Below, piece after piece: positions 17,053 to 24,618 of a stretch of DNA of 64,000 bases. A program made the translations under genes and the position numbers. Location: NCBI GenBank assembly GCA_030698405.1, contig JAUYMU010000128.1, positions 1 through 64,000 of the forward strand, read 5' to 3'. Position 1 is the stretch's first letter. The number at the start of each line of letters is the position of its first letter. A model generated the notes under the pieces. That model searched no databases, had not been told where the DNA came from, and worked only from the letters and a program-made list of their open reading frames with translations. Source of the stretch: Bacteroidota bacterium (GTDB lineage Bacteria > Bacteroidota > Bacteroidia > Bacteroidales > Prolixibacteraceae).

Positions 17053-17514
17053 TGGTATTTCCTACGCGATTTTGTTTCAGGAATTATACCGAAGGCTGAA
17101 AATGCTTTCGAAACGGGGCAGCAAATCCGAACCGCAGAAGTTTCGGGAACTATAAAAAAACTCGGTTACCGTTCAATTGGAATTGTTACCAGCGAAGGTG
17201 AGTTGGTTAAAATCCCGTACAGTATTCTTACCAGTCAGAAAATTGTAAAACCTGCCGATACCGGCAATTGGGTCGGGCAGCTTATAAGGCTCAAAATATC
17301 GTCGGCTTATCCTCCTGAAAAAATTCAAAACATGCTGGAAATCCGTATCCTCGAAATGCCCTGGATTGTATCTGACGACAGCCTTCAATTGAAAATTACC
17401 AGGGACGAGGCAGGCAACTATATTGCTGAAATACATGTACACCTTCTTAACCCCGAAATGGCCATTAAAACAGAGGAGAACCTACGTGTTTTTGTCAGGG
17501 AAGTATTTGCGTAA
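17053..17514 (+). pseudogene. 3' half of a MscS-type mechanosensitive channel gene
   Basis: From 17053 the frame reads W-Y-F-L-R-D-F-V-S-G-I-I-P, the end of the pore helix TM3 of MscS-family channels. The beta domain follows (A-F-E-T-G-Q-Q-I, then E-V-S-G-T-I-K-K-L-G-Y-R-S and G-E-L-V-K-I-P-Y-S-I-L). The alpha/beta C-terminal domain runs to the stop at 17514. The preceding transmembrane helices are missing and an in-frame TGA (17050-17052) separates it from foreign sequence. It is therefore most likely a 5'-truncated, inactive gene. A TTG at 17203 could start a 103-residue peptide, which would lack the pore. Confidence 0.75.
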
Positions 17515-17625
17515 TATGGAAACTATTTTTTTTGTAACTGGTGTATGGGTTGTGACAAAACACAAATCCACAAACCGCAGTATATTAGGTATATACAAGC
17601 CATAATTGTAAAATGGGGAGTAGAA

Positions 17626-17684
17626 ACCACAAATAAAAATACAAAATGGGGAATAAATACATCAATAAAATGTATATTTGTGGT
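17626..17684. promoter_or_regulatory. Inverted repeat overlapping a TAnnTTTG promoter box before the AAA_14 ATPase gene
   Basis: ACCACAAATA (17626-17635) is matched by TATTTGTGGT (17675-17684). The right arm overlaps TATATTTG (17673-17680), a fit to the Bacteroidota -7 box TAnnTTTG. The ATPase ATG is at 17706. No clear -33 TTTG was seen at the expected distance. Operator function is an inference. Confidence 0.4.
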
Positions 17685-17705
17685 ATATAATGAACAGATC
17701 ATAAA

Positions 17706-18899
17706 ATGGATTTACTTATTGAATTATCGAACAAGCGCTTGCTGAATACATCTGATTTATTTAAGCGCTATATGATTGATGAAATTGATTGGAGCGATCG
17801 GTTGATTTCGATTGTTGGAGGCCGCGGTGCAGGTAAAACCACCATGATGTTGCAAAACCTGAAAGCAACTTATGGATTGGGTGCCAGGGCTCTTTATGTT
17901 AGTCTCGATAATATCTATTTCTCCAAGAACCTGTTGTCGGAATTGGCCGACAGGTTTGTGAAATTGGGTGGTGTGGCGCTTTATATTGACGAAGTGCATA
18001 AATACCCCAATTGGTCGATTGAGTTGAAAAACGTATACGATAACTATCCTGAATTGAAAGTTATTTTCAGTGGATCGTCCATGTTGGAGTTGTACAAAGG
18101 ACAAGGCGACCTGAGCCGACGTTTATCGTCGTACAGTTTGCCGCCCCTTTCGTTCCGCGAGTTTATTGAACTTGAGCATGATATACATTTCCCGAAAGTT
18201 ACCTTAAATGAGTTGTTGACCAACCACATTGAAGTAGCCCATTCAGTAACAGCGAAGATAAAACCGCTGGCATTTTTTAATGAATACCTCAATTTTGGAG
18301 CCTTCCCGTTTTTCAAAGAGAGCCGTTCAAAATACCACGAGCGAATGTTAAATGTGGTAAATATGATTTTGGACTACGATTTACCATCGATTACACCTAT
18401 TGACTACGCTCATGTATTGAAAATGAAAATGTTGCTGAAAATTATCAGCGAACTGGTGCCCTATACTCCCAATATAAGCAAATTGGCTTCGCTGACCGAA
18501 ATCGACCGTAAAACGGTTTTAAAATACCTCGATTTGCTACATCGGGGAGGTTTAATCTATATGTTGAACACTCCTGAAACCAGTGATTCCGTTTTCACCA
18601 AGCCACAGAAAATCTATCTGGGCAATCCCAATTTAATGTTCTCTCTTTGCGATGAAAATCCGAACGTTGGAACTTTGAGGGAGACATTTTTCTGCCAGCA
18701 AATGTCGGTAAAGCATAAGGTTAATATAAGTATTAAATCCGATTTTCTGATCGACAATCGCTATACTTTTGAAGTTGGTGGAAAGAATAAAAATACTAAA
18801 CAAATTGCCGGAATACCTGACAGTTACATTGCAACCGACGGGATAGAGTATGGATATGCCAACCACATTCCGCTATGGCTATTCGGTTTTTTGTATTGA
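17706..18899 (+). CDS. AAA_14-type ATPase (DUF4143-related)
   Basis: 397 residues. Walker A is G-G-R-G-A-G-K-T at residues 38-45, and Walker B is A-L-Y-I-D-E-V-H-K-Y with D-E at 95-96. The sensor-like segment F-S-G-S-S-M-L-E follows. The rest fits the AAA_14/DUF4143 layout: L-S-R-R-L-S-S-Y, P-L-S-F-R-E-F-I, a winged-helix-like region (T-E-I-D-R-K-T-V-L-K-Y-L), and a C-terminal nuclease-like fold remnant (F-E-V-G-G-K-N-K-N). Proteins of this family are common in Bacteroidota, occur in many copies and move horizontally; their role is unknown. It is isolated among decayed genes, which fits recent acquisition. An inverted repeat and a TAnnTTTG box lie just upstream. Confidence 0.85.
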   Translation: MDLLIELSNKRLLNTSDLFKRYMIDEIDWSDRLISIVGGRGAGKTTMMLQNLKATYGLGARALYVSLDNIYFSKNLLSELADRFVKLGGVALYIDEVHKYPNWSIELKNVYDNYPELKVIFSGSSMLELYKGQGDLSRRLSSYSLPPLSFREFIELEHDIHFPKVTLNELLTNHIEVAHSVTAKIKPLAFFNEYLNFGAFPFFKESRSKYHERMLNVVNMILDYDLPSITPIDYAHVLKMKMLLKIISELVPYTPNISKLASLTEIDRKTVLKYLDLLHRGGLIYMLNTPETSDSVFTKPQKIYLGNPNLMFSLCDENPNVGTLRETFFCQQMSVKHKVNISIKSDFLIDNRYTFEVGGKNKNTKQIAGIPDSYIATDGIEYGYANHIPLWLFGFLY

Positions 18900-19650
18900 C
18901 AACGGTTTTTGTTGTTAATGGCATCCATGCGCGAAATGAGTCCAATTGCATCGTCGGGAGTAACTGATCCGGATGAAAAATTTGATTATAATTTAATTGA
19001 AAATGAGTTTAAAAATGAAACCATCCTTCCTATTTTCCACCTAAAATCAAGGTGCAGAATTAGCTGATTTCAGTCTGTTTCTTTAGAGTTTTTAATTTTT
19101 GTTTTTTTTGCTACTTTTGTGTCCTCATGCGAAACACAATTTTTCTAATTTTTGCGGTATTACTCCTCCATGATTTACCCTTCCGGGTGGCTCTTTCAGT
19201 TGGCCATTAATCGATTGCGTTACTGCTTTTCCCTTATCATGACTTCGAATTGGGTGAAGCAAACCTCGAAACTTTAGAATCAAAAATTGAAAGCAATGTT
19301 TACCTGCTTTATTAAAAAAATGAAGGCTTGAAATCAATCGATATTTTTGTAGGAAAAAGCTTGTTCCGGCTTGGTTTATCCTTGAATCTTTTCGAAAACA
19401 CAGCCGTAAACCAATCTTTAACCGTTTCAACAAAGTAGTTAGCGAGATTATAACAAATGTATTTCAGTATAGATACGAAGTGATGGGAAAAGAGCGAAAG
19501 GCATTGCACACGACCATCCGCAAGATTTCCATCGGCAAACCTCCGGGACGCTTTATAATGGCTTTTACGAGTAGCTGGAAAGACCAGGCTTGCTCAAAAT
19601 CAAGGTAGTATCAACAGAAAATAATTCAAACAAAATAAATTGTAAAAAGG
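18900..19650. other. About 750 bp without an intact gene; decayed sequence
   Basis: Both strands have only short open stretches. A 49-codon frame starts at an ATG near 18918 (M-A-S-M-R-E-M-S-P-I) and is unrecognised. Between 19110 and 19620 several open pieces in different plus-strand frames (for example around 19330-19430 and 19450-19600) look like a coding region broken by stops and frameshifts, but I could not name the family. A TACTTTTG box occurs near 19112, as before a lost gene. The 11-mer AAAATCAAGGT occurs near both ends (about 19044 and 19598), possibly a short direct repeat. Confidence 0.5.
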
Positions 19651-20322
19651 ATGACAATATGCCCGTTGTGTTTAAATAAGGGTTCGTTTTCACAAATGAA
19701 CGGACCCGACAAGAGAATGTATCTTTGCTGTGACGTATGCAAATTGGTATTTACCACGACTAGTTTTCTGCCTACGAGAAAAGAAGAAGAAAAACGTTAC
19801 AAACAGCACAATAACGGAATAGAATTCCCCGGATATGTGAAGTTTTTAAATCAGGCCATTGAGCCGGCTTTGCCGTTATTGTCGAAGGAAATGAGAGGAC
19901 TGGATTATGGTTGCGGGCCAACACCAACCCTCAGCGTACTGCTTGAACAACAGGAAATTAAATGTGAAAATTACGACCCGATATTTTTTCCTGAATTGCC
20001 CGAAGGATTGTTCGACTTTGTTTTTGCTACTGAATGTTTCGAGCATTTCTTTTTACCTGCCCGTGAAATGCAAAAAATAAAAAACCTTCTAAAACCAGGT
20101 GGAATTCTAATAATAATGACCGAAAAATGGACCAAGCCTGAAGTATTTTCCCGTTGGACTTATGCAAAAGACCAGACCCATGTTACCTTTTATCATGCTG
20201 ATACTTTCAGGTATATTTCAGTAAAATACAAATTCAATACACTTGAAAGCAGTAATCCAAGAGTAATAATGATGCAAAAGGAAGAGGTTGAAGCAGCAGT
20301 TAGTGAATTAATAACCTTATAG
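19651..20322 (+). CDS. Class I SAM-dependent methyltransferase with N-terminal Cys-rich zinc-binding segment
   Basis: 223 residues. The N-terminus has C-P-L-C at residues 4-7 and C-C-D-V-C about 20 residues later, a treble-clef or zinc-ribbon pattern. The SAM-binding site is L-D-Y-G-C-G-P-T-P-T (~90-99). A-T-E-C-F-E-H-F and the L-K-P-G-G-I-L-I-I-M-T-E strand follow, as in Methyltransf_23-type enzymes. Methylation target unknown. The start at the ATG 19651 keeps both N-terminal Cys pairs. Its 3' end overlaps the convergent VTT-family gene by 6 nt. It lies at the right border of the decayed accessory patch and looks intact. Confidence 0.85.
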   Translation: MTICPLCLNKGSFSQMNGPDKRMYLCCDVCKLVFTTTSFLPTRKEEEKRYKQHNNGIEFPGYVKFLNQAIEPALPLLSKEMRGLDYGCGPTPTLSVLLEQQEIKCENYDPIFFPELPEGLFDFVFATECFEHFFLPAREMQKIKNLLKPGGILIIMTEKWTKPEVFSRWTYAKDQTHVTFYHADTFRYISVKYKFNTLESSNPRVIMMQKEEVEAAVSELITL

Positions 20323-20904
20323 AAAAATAAACGAACTCGATTGGAAAATCAGGAAACCGTAAATAATGAACCGAATTATGCGGCTAATACTATACAAGGA
20401 AAACTTACGGTAGTCGTATCCTACCGTACCCATTACCAGTGAAATGGTAGCCCAGGGCAGTGGGGTAAATGCAGCAATTATAATTAGCAAACCCCCAAAT
20501 TTTTTGACAACTGGTAAATATTTGGAAATGAATTTTTGATTGTGGATACGCTTTCCAAAAACTTTTGCCAAATACCAGCCTCCCCAATAAGCAAGGTGTC
20601 CGGCTCCCATCGAAACCGCTGTAAAGAAAATAATGTTAATTACATAGCTTGTTGTATTGCCGGCTTTTAGTGCCCAAAGCATGAAAAGTTCAGGAGGAAA
20701 AAGTCCGAAAAACAACTCGGAGCCTACATATATGAGGTGAATCATTAAGCTATTGCCGTAGAATTTTTCGATCCAATACTCAGGATCGTGATCGAAAACA
20801 AAGTGTTTAAAAAGCAGTAAGCCCAAAATGATAAGTCCAAACGAAAGCAATGTGCGCAAAGCATATTTTATTACAAATCGTTTCCTTTCGCTTAAAAATT
20901 TCAT
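20317..20904 (-). CDS. VTT (SNARE-associated Golgi/YqaA-like) membrane protein
   Basis: 195 residues with about five hydrophobic segments: residues ~12-32, ~52-72, ~85-110, ~133-155 and ~175-190. The family-specific region is G-A-G-H-L-A-Y-W-G-G-W-Y-L-A-K, followed by F-G-G-L-L-I-I-I-A-A-F-T-P-L-P-W-A-T with the conserved Pro-Leu-Pro turn. The YqaA/DedA-type VTT proteins are re-entrant helix membrane proteins proposed to move lipids or ions. A second, broken member of the same group lies at 49283-49737. The stop overlaps that of the methyltransferase on the other strand. A TGA-ended open stretch just upstream overlaps the start as ATGA but has no plausible start codon. Confidence 0.75.
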   Translation of the reverse strand: MKFLSERKRFVIKYALRTLLSFGLIILGLLLFKHFVFDHDPEYWIEKFYGNSLMIHLIYVGSELFFGLFPPELFMLWALKAGNTTSYVINIIFFTAVSMGAGHLAYWGGWYLAKVFGKRIHNQKFISKYLPVVKKFGGLLIIIAAFTPLPWATISLVMGTVGYDYRKFSLYSISRIIRFIIYGFLIFQSSSFIFL

Positions 20905-21068
20905 AAATCTTCCAGTTTGGTTGAATAAACCCTGTAATCCGGAGTGAAAGGTGTTGGATTAACAACACCACAATCATCCAGGGAAAATGCACCACAAAAT
21001 TAACTATTTGAGGGATATTCAGCCATTGTTATGCCATAAAGGTTCAGGATTTTCGATTCTTTAAAAGA

Positions 21069-21842
21069 TTAGGGTTTTATTTTCCCAAACAATCCCATCA
21101 GTTTTTCCTGATAAATGGTTTTGATTTGTGCTTCATTTTCGCCAATCGGCTTTACCGGAATCAGATCCATTACTTCGGCAGACTTCATTCCGGAGTGGTA
21201 CATGGTATTCAATGCGGCGCTCATGGTTTCGAAAACGCTTTCGCGGCTTTCGGTTTCTGTCAGTCCCATTTGTGTTCCAAGCGCTTCCAGTTCGTTCCAT
21301 TGAAACCAGAAATAGCTGGGCAACATGGCCGAAATCAAGGCATAGCCTTCCAGTTTTTCTTCGGCAGTTTCAAATGTGTGCCCCAGTAAATTCAGCATTT
21401 CCAAAATATACGATTTCTGGATTTCCGACATTCCGGAAGCAAAACTTACAGGATTGTAGCCGTGGTTGATTACCGAAGTTGCATTTGGGATCAATCGTAC
21501 AATCTGATGGATTGGCAATATGGAAGCTATTTTTGCGATGGTAATTTTGGGCGCCAGCGAAATGAAAATAGTATGATCTGTCACATCAGCCATGATTTTC
21601 CCCAGCGTTTCCATGATCACCGGCGGATGAAGTGCCAGAAAAACAATGTCTTTTCGTGCGGTTTCCTGGGCTGAATCCGATACCTGGATAAAAGGAAACT
21701 TAAGTTTCAATGACTGAACAATTTCAGGATTGGTGTCGAAAACACTGATCGATTCAAAAATGGCTTTCTTATTTGCAAAGGCTTGCAGAAAAATTCTGGT
21801 AATTCTGCCACCACCGATAAAACCGAGTGATTTTGTTTTCAT
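21069..21842 (-). CDS. Pyrroline-5-carboxylate reductase-like NAD(P)-dependent oxidoreductase
   Basis: 257 residues. The N-terminal Rossmann motif is G-F-I-G-G-G-R-I-T-R-I-F. Next are V-F-D-T-N-P (cofactor loop) and D-I-V-F-L-A-L-H-P-P, as in ProC. The motif R-L-I-P-N-A-T-S-V-I-N-H-G matches the ProC R-x-M-P-N-x-x region. The C-terminal dimerisation domain is divergent: the usual G-S-G-P-A-Y loop is replaced by A-M-L-P-S-Y-F. Thus it is a ProC relative (NADP-oxidoreductase/F420-type fold) that may not make proline. It is a single gene, 133 nt before the rhodanese gene's 3' end. Confidence 0.75.
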   Translation of the reverse strand: MKTKSLGFIGGGRITRIFLQAFANKKAIFESISVFDTNPEIVQSLKLKFPFIQVSDSAQETARKDIVFLALHPPVIMETLGKIMADVTDHTIFISLAPKITIAKIASILPIHQIVRLIPNATSVINHGYNPVSFASGMSEIQKSYILEMLNLLGHTFETAEEKLEGYALISAMLPSYFWFQWNELEALGTQMGLTETESRESVFETMSAALNTMYHSGMKSAEVMDLIPVKPIGENEAQIKTIYQEKLMGLFGKIKP

Positions 21843-21975
21843 TGGTTGTTGATTTTTAAAAGGTTAATAGATTATTTAAGCTTTTTGTATATCAAATTTA
21901 CAACTTCTTCGGTTACCTATTTTTATTATTTCTAATAATCAGGGTCAGTTGGCCAGATCATAGCAGATTGAAATT

Positions 21976-22461
21976 TCAAATCATTTTCAAGTTTTTCAAG
22001 TCCTCAATCTTGAAACTATTTTTTATTGGTGCCGTTGCCGATGGTTTATCTTCTTTTGTTTGTTTTACTGAATTGCACCCGCATCCACCAGAGGAAAGAT
22101 TGCTATCCATAGGCAATCCTTTTGCTTTCCACAGCATAAAACCGCCATCGAGACTGGCGACATTGGGGTAGCCTTGCAGGTTAAGCATATTGGCAACCTT
22201 TACACTCCGAACACCGCCCGGACAGGCAACAATAATATTCTGGTCTTTGGAAATATAAGGCAGGCGATCCATAATTACCGACATCGGATGATTAAGCACA
22301 TGGTCGAGCGGCACACTTTCCTGCAAAACTTCGTTTAATTCGCGTACATCAAGCATTACAGCTTCACCACTATTGATAGCTTCAAAAGCATCAGAAACAC
22401 TGATGTGTTTTACACCTTCAATCTGAAAGTTCTGTATGATCGGTTGGTCTGTAGTCTTCAT
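21976..22461 (-). CDS. Rhodanese-domain protein with C-terminal Cys-Gly-Cys tail
   Basis: 161 residues, one rhodanese domain (~17-115). It has M-L-D-V-R-E (arginine of the substrate pocket) and the active loop A-C-P-G-G-V-R-S with catalytic Cys80. The family-typical G-G-F-M-L-W-K end follows. After the domain, G-G-C-G-C-N and a Lys-rich tail of about 25 residues resemble small metal- or sulfur-relay motifs. Single-domain rhodaneses transfer sulfane sulfur; the physiological acceptor is unknown. It is followed by the ProC-like gene and preceded by a strong terminator (22536-22570). Confidence 0.85.
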   Translation of the reverse strand: MKTTDQPIIQNFQIEGVKHISVSDAFEAINSGEAVMLDVRELNEVLQESVPLDHVLNHPMSVIMDRLPYISKDQNIIVACPGGVRSVKVANMLNLQGYPNVASLDGGFMLWKAKGLPMDSNLSSGGCGCNSVKQTKEDKPSATAPIKNSFKIEDLKNLKMI

Positions 22462-22535
22462 TATAAAATCAAATTATTTATTTCCTCCAACAATGGAAAA
22501 ATATTTTTTTCGAATCATTTCAATATAAAATATAT

Positions 22536-22570
22536 AAAGCTCAACCCAGTGAATGAACTGGTTGAGCTTT
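22536..22570 (-). terminator. Rho-independent-type terminator of the PKD/T9SS gene
   Basis: AAAGCTCAACC (22536-22546) pairs with GGTTGAGCTTT (22560-22570), with further pairing inside around one bulged base. On the minus strand it is followed by an A/T-rich tract with T-runs. It is 38 nt past the stop of the PKD gene and before the rhodanese start. Confidence 0.8.
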
Positions 22571-22607
22571 ATTTCAAACTTTAAACCTTTAACTCTAAAC
22601 TGATGTC

Positions 22608-24428
22608 TTAGTTGACTTTGATGAATTTTCGGTTGTCAATCAAAAGTTGGTTATTGGTTATCCGAAGAAAATAAATGCCTGACTTAAGGTGTTGAATATT
22701 TATTTTTGTCTGGCTAAGTCCATCAACATTCAACAACTGAGAATAAACTTTTTGTCCGGCCATGTTCATAATTTCGATATTAAAATTTCCTTTAACAGGA
22801 TTCCCGAGATTTATTTTCAGCATGTCTGTCACCGGATTCGGAGCGATCCTGAGTTCCGACTTATTAATAATGGTGTTTCCAGTAATGCTTTTCAGAACAA
22901 CCACCTGCTGTGAATACTCAGAAAAATCACTGCCACTTGAAGCTTTTAATTTCACCTCATATACTCCTTCTTTTTCAAAATTATAGTTTACATCTACTCC
23001 GGTTAAAGCTTTTCCATTGCCAAAATTCCACTCGTATTGAACTCCTTCTTTGGGCGAAATAACGGTGAAATTGCTCTGTCCGTTAATCGTTGTTGCCCGC
23101 CAAATTGGTTTGGATAGCAGGGTAAATGAGGTGTTTTTTTGACAAGTGCCGTCTATAATTGCCTGAACTGTATAAGGTTTATCAGGACAAAGGTTTTCGG
23201 CAGTACTTGCAGTCTGTCCATTTGACCAGAGATATTTTACATTACTTACTTCTGCTCCGTTTTCATCCAGTAGTTTAGCAATTGCTTTTCCGTTGCACTT
23301 GTTATCTGTTGGATCATAAAGTGTCAGGTTAATTGCACCTGCGCAGGTCTTTAACGGAGCGGCCAAAACAGTATGCCTGATGCTCCTTTTTTCGGTACAG
23401 CCATCATGGGTAGTTACAGTACATGATACCTCGTAAGTACCTGTTTTTTCGTAGGCATGTTCCGGATTTTTCGAATCACTTGTATGGCCATCACCAAAAT
23501 TCCAGCTCCATGTTTTTATTTCAGCCGGACTGATTGCGTAAAACAGAAATGAATTGGGTGTTTCGGGTTTAGGTTTCACAACCAGATCGAATTTACAACC
23601 GGTAACCACTGGTATTCCTTCAACTTTTATTGTTGCGCAATAATCACTTTTGCAGCCAGATGCAGTTGTAATAACAAGGCAAACTTTGTATTCGCCAAAT
23701 GCTGCATATTCGTGGGTTGGCCTTAATTCGGTGCTGGTGGTATTATCTCCGAAATTCCATAGGCATTCTTTGATATCGCCGGTTGATTGATTGGCGAATA
23801 CCATTTTTTTCATCATCGCCGGATCAGACCATAATTTGTTGGTGGCTGTAAAATATGCCCTGCATTCAGATTGAACAATTTCTGCAATCTTGTGAATTTT
23901 GGCTGAGACTCCTGCTGAACAACCTGAAGGTTTGTCTCTAAACACTTCGTATGCCAATTCGAGGTATTGTCCTTCCTTTAAAACAAAGTTAGGCACCATT
24001 TCAACGGGCACCAGAATATTCCCGTTTTCAAGAGCAATAACCAGTCCGCAGCCAGTTGTCGGGGCCATGTTTTTTACTTTCCCTTTTCCTGAAATTATGG
24101 TTGAAGGTGGCGTGGTTACTGTTTCTCCTTCAAATTTCTCCTTTAATTCGCCGTAACAAACTTTTCCGTCGGTGCCGATTATTTTTACCATAACAGCATA
24201 CGCATCAGTATTTTTAAAGCTGTGGGTGGGCGAAGGCGAATCGGAATATGTCTTATCGCCAAACGACCATGAGTATTTTACTCCTTCCGGCTGAGGATCC
24301 GTTTTAAAGGTGTAGCTCGGTGGCAAACTCTTGTTCATTGAATAAAGGATTTTTACCTTGCAATCAGTCTGTCCGAATAAACCGGAAAAGGTAAAAAGAA
24401 CCAGCAGAAAGGTAAACGTATTTTTCAT
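22608..24428 (-). CDS. Multi-PKD-domain T9SS-sorted secreted protein
   Basis: 606 residues from the ATG at 24428. An upstream start would put 32 residues in front of the signal peptide, so the later ATG, giving M-K-N-T-F-T-F-L-L-V-L-F, is chosen. Four PKD-type beta-sandwich domains show Y-S-W-S-F-G-D, C-L-W-N-F-G-D, W-S-W-N-F-G-D and Y-E-W-N-F-G-N cores with later H-x-F/Y and Y-x-V. A Cys-rich region lies between the third and fourth. The last ~80 residues are a T9SS type A sorting domain (I-A-P-N-P-V-T-D, then I-M-N-M-A-G-Q-K, then S-G-I-Y-F-L-R-I). It is secreted by the Por system. No catalytic domain is present, so an adhesin or scaffold role is likely. Single gene ended by a terminator. 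Confidence 0.88.
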   Translation of the reverse strand: MKNTFTFLLVLFTFSGLFGQTDCKVKILYSMNKSLPPSYTFKTDPQPEGVKYSWSFGDKTYSDSPSPTHSFKNTDAYAVMVKIIGTDGKVCYGELKEKFEGETVTTPPSTIISGKGKVKNMAPTTGCGLVIALENGNILVPVEMVPNFVLKEGQYLELAYEVFRDKPSGCSAGVSAKIHKIAEIVQSECRAYFTATNKLWSDPAMMKKMVFANQSTGDIKECLWNFGDNTTSTELRPTHEYAAFGEYKVCLVITTASGCKSDYCATIKVEGIPVVTGCKFDLVVKPKPETPNSFLFYAISPAEIKTWSWNFGDGHTSDSKNPEHAYEKTGTYEVSCTVTTHDGCTEKRSIRHTVLAAPLKTCAGAINLTLYDPTDNKCNGKAIAKLLDENGAEVSNVKYLWSNGQTASTAENLCPDKPYTVQAIIDGTCQKNTSFTLLSKPIWRATTINGQSNFTVISPKEGVQYEWNFGNGKALTGVDVNYNFEKEGVYEVKLKASSGSDFSEYSQQVVVLKSITGNTIINKSELRIAPNPVTDMLKINLGNPVKGNFNIEIMNMAGQKVYSQLLNVDGLSQTKINIQHLKSGIYFLRITNNQLLIDNRKFIKVN

Positions 24429-24618
24429 ATCGGTTAGTTTTAAGTGCTTGGTTTGGCGTATTGAATACGCATTTGAATTCAATAAAGATACAAAGTTTTT
24501 GATGTGTGCAAACAGAAAGGTCAATTTTGATCATGTCAATCATTTTAGGTTGTTTAAGTCTGCCTTAGTTTTCTTGTTTGTTGTTATATTGCCGATCTGA
24601 ATCAATAGCCGACCAGTC

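Noticed and set aside
16310-19650. Prophage or complete insertion sequence
   Set aside because: No integrase, structural genes, att-like repeats or complete transposase were seen; only short gene remnants are present.
20905-21068. Open stretch on the minus strand ending in an ATGA overlap with the VTT gene start
   Set aside because: An in-frame stop lies 32 codons upstream, no start codon is present and no family was recognised; it is at most a gene remnant.
21115-21469. Overlapping plus-strand open frames in the ProC-like gene region
   Set aside because: They are antisense to a complete minus-strand gene with a Rossmann motif and show no start context or conserved domain.
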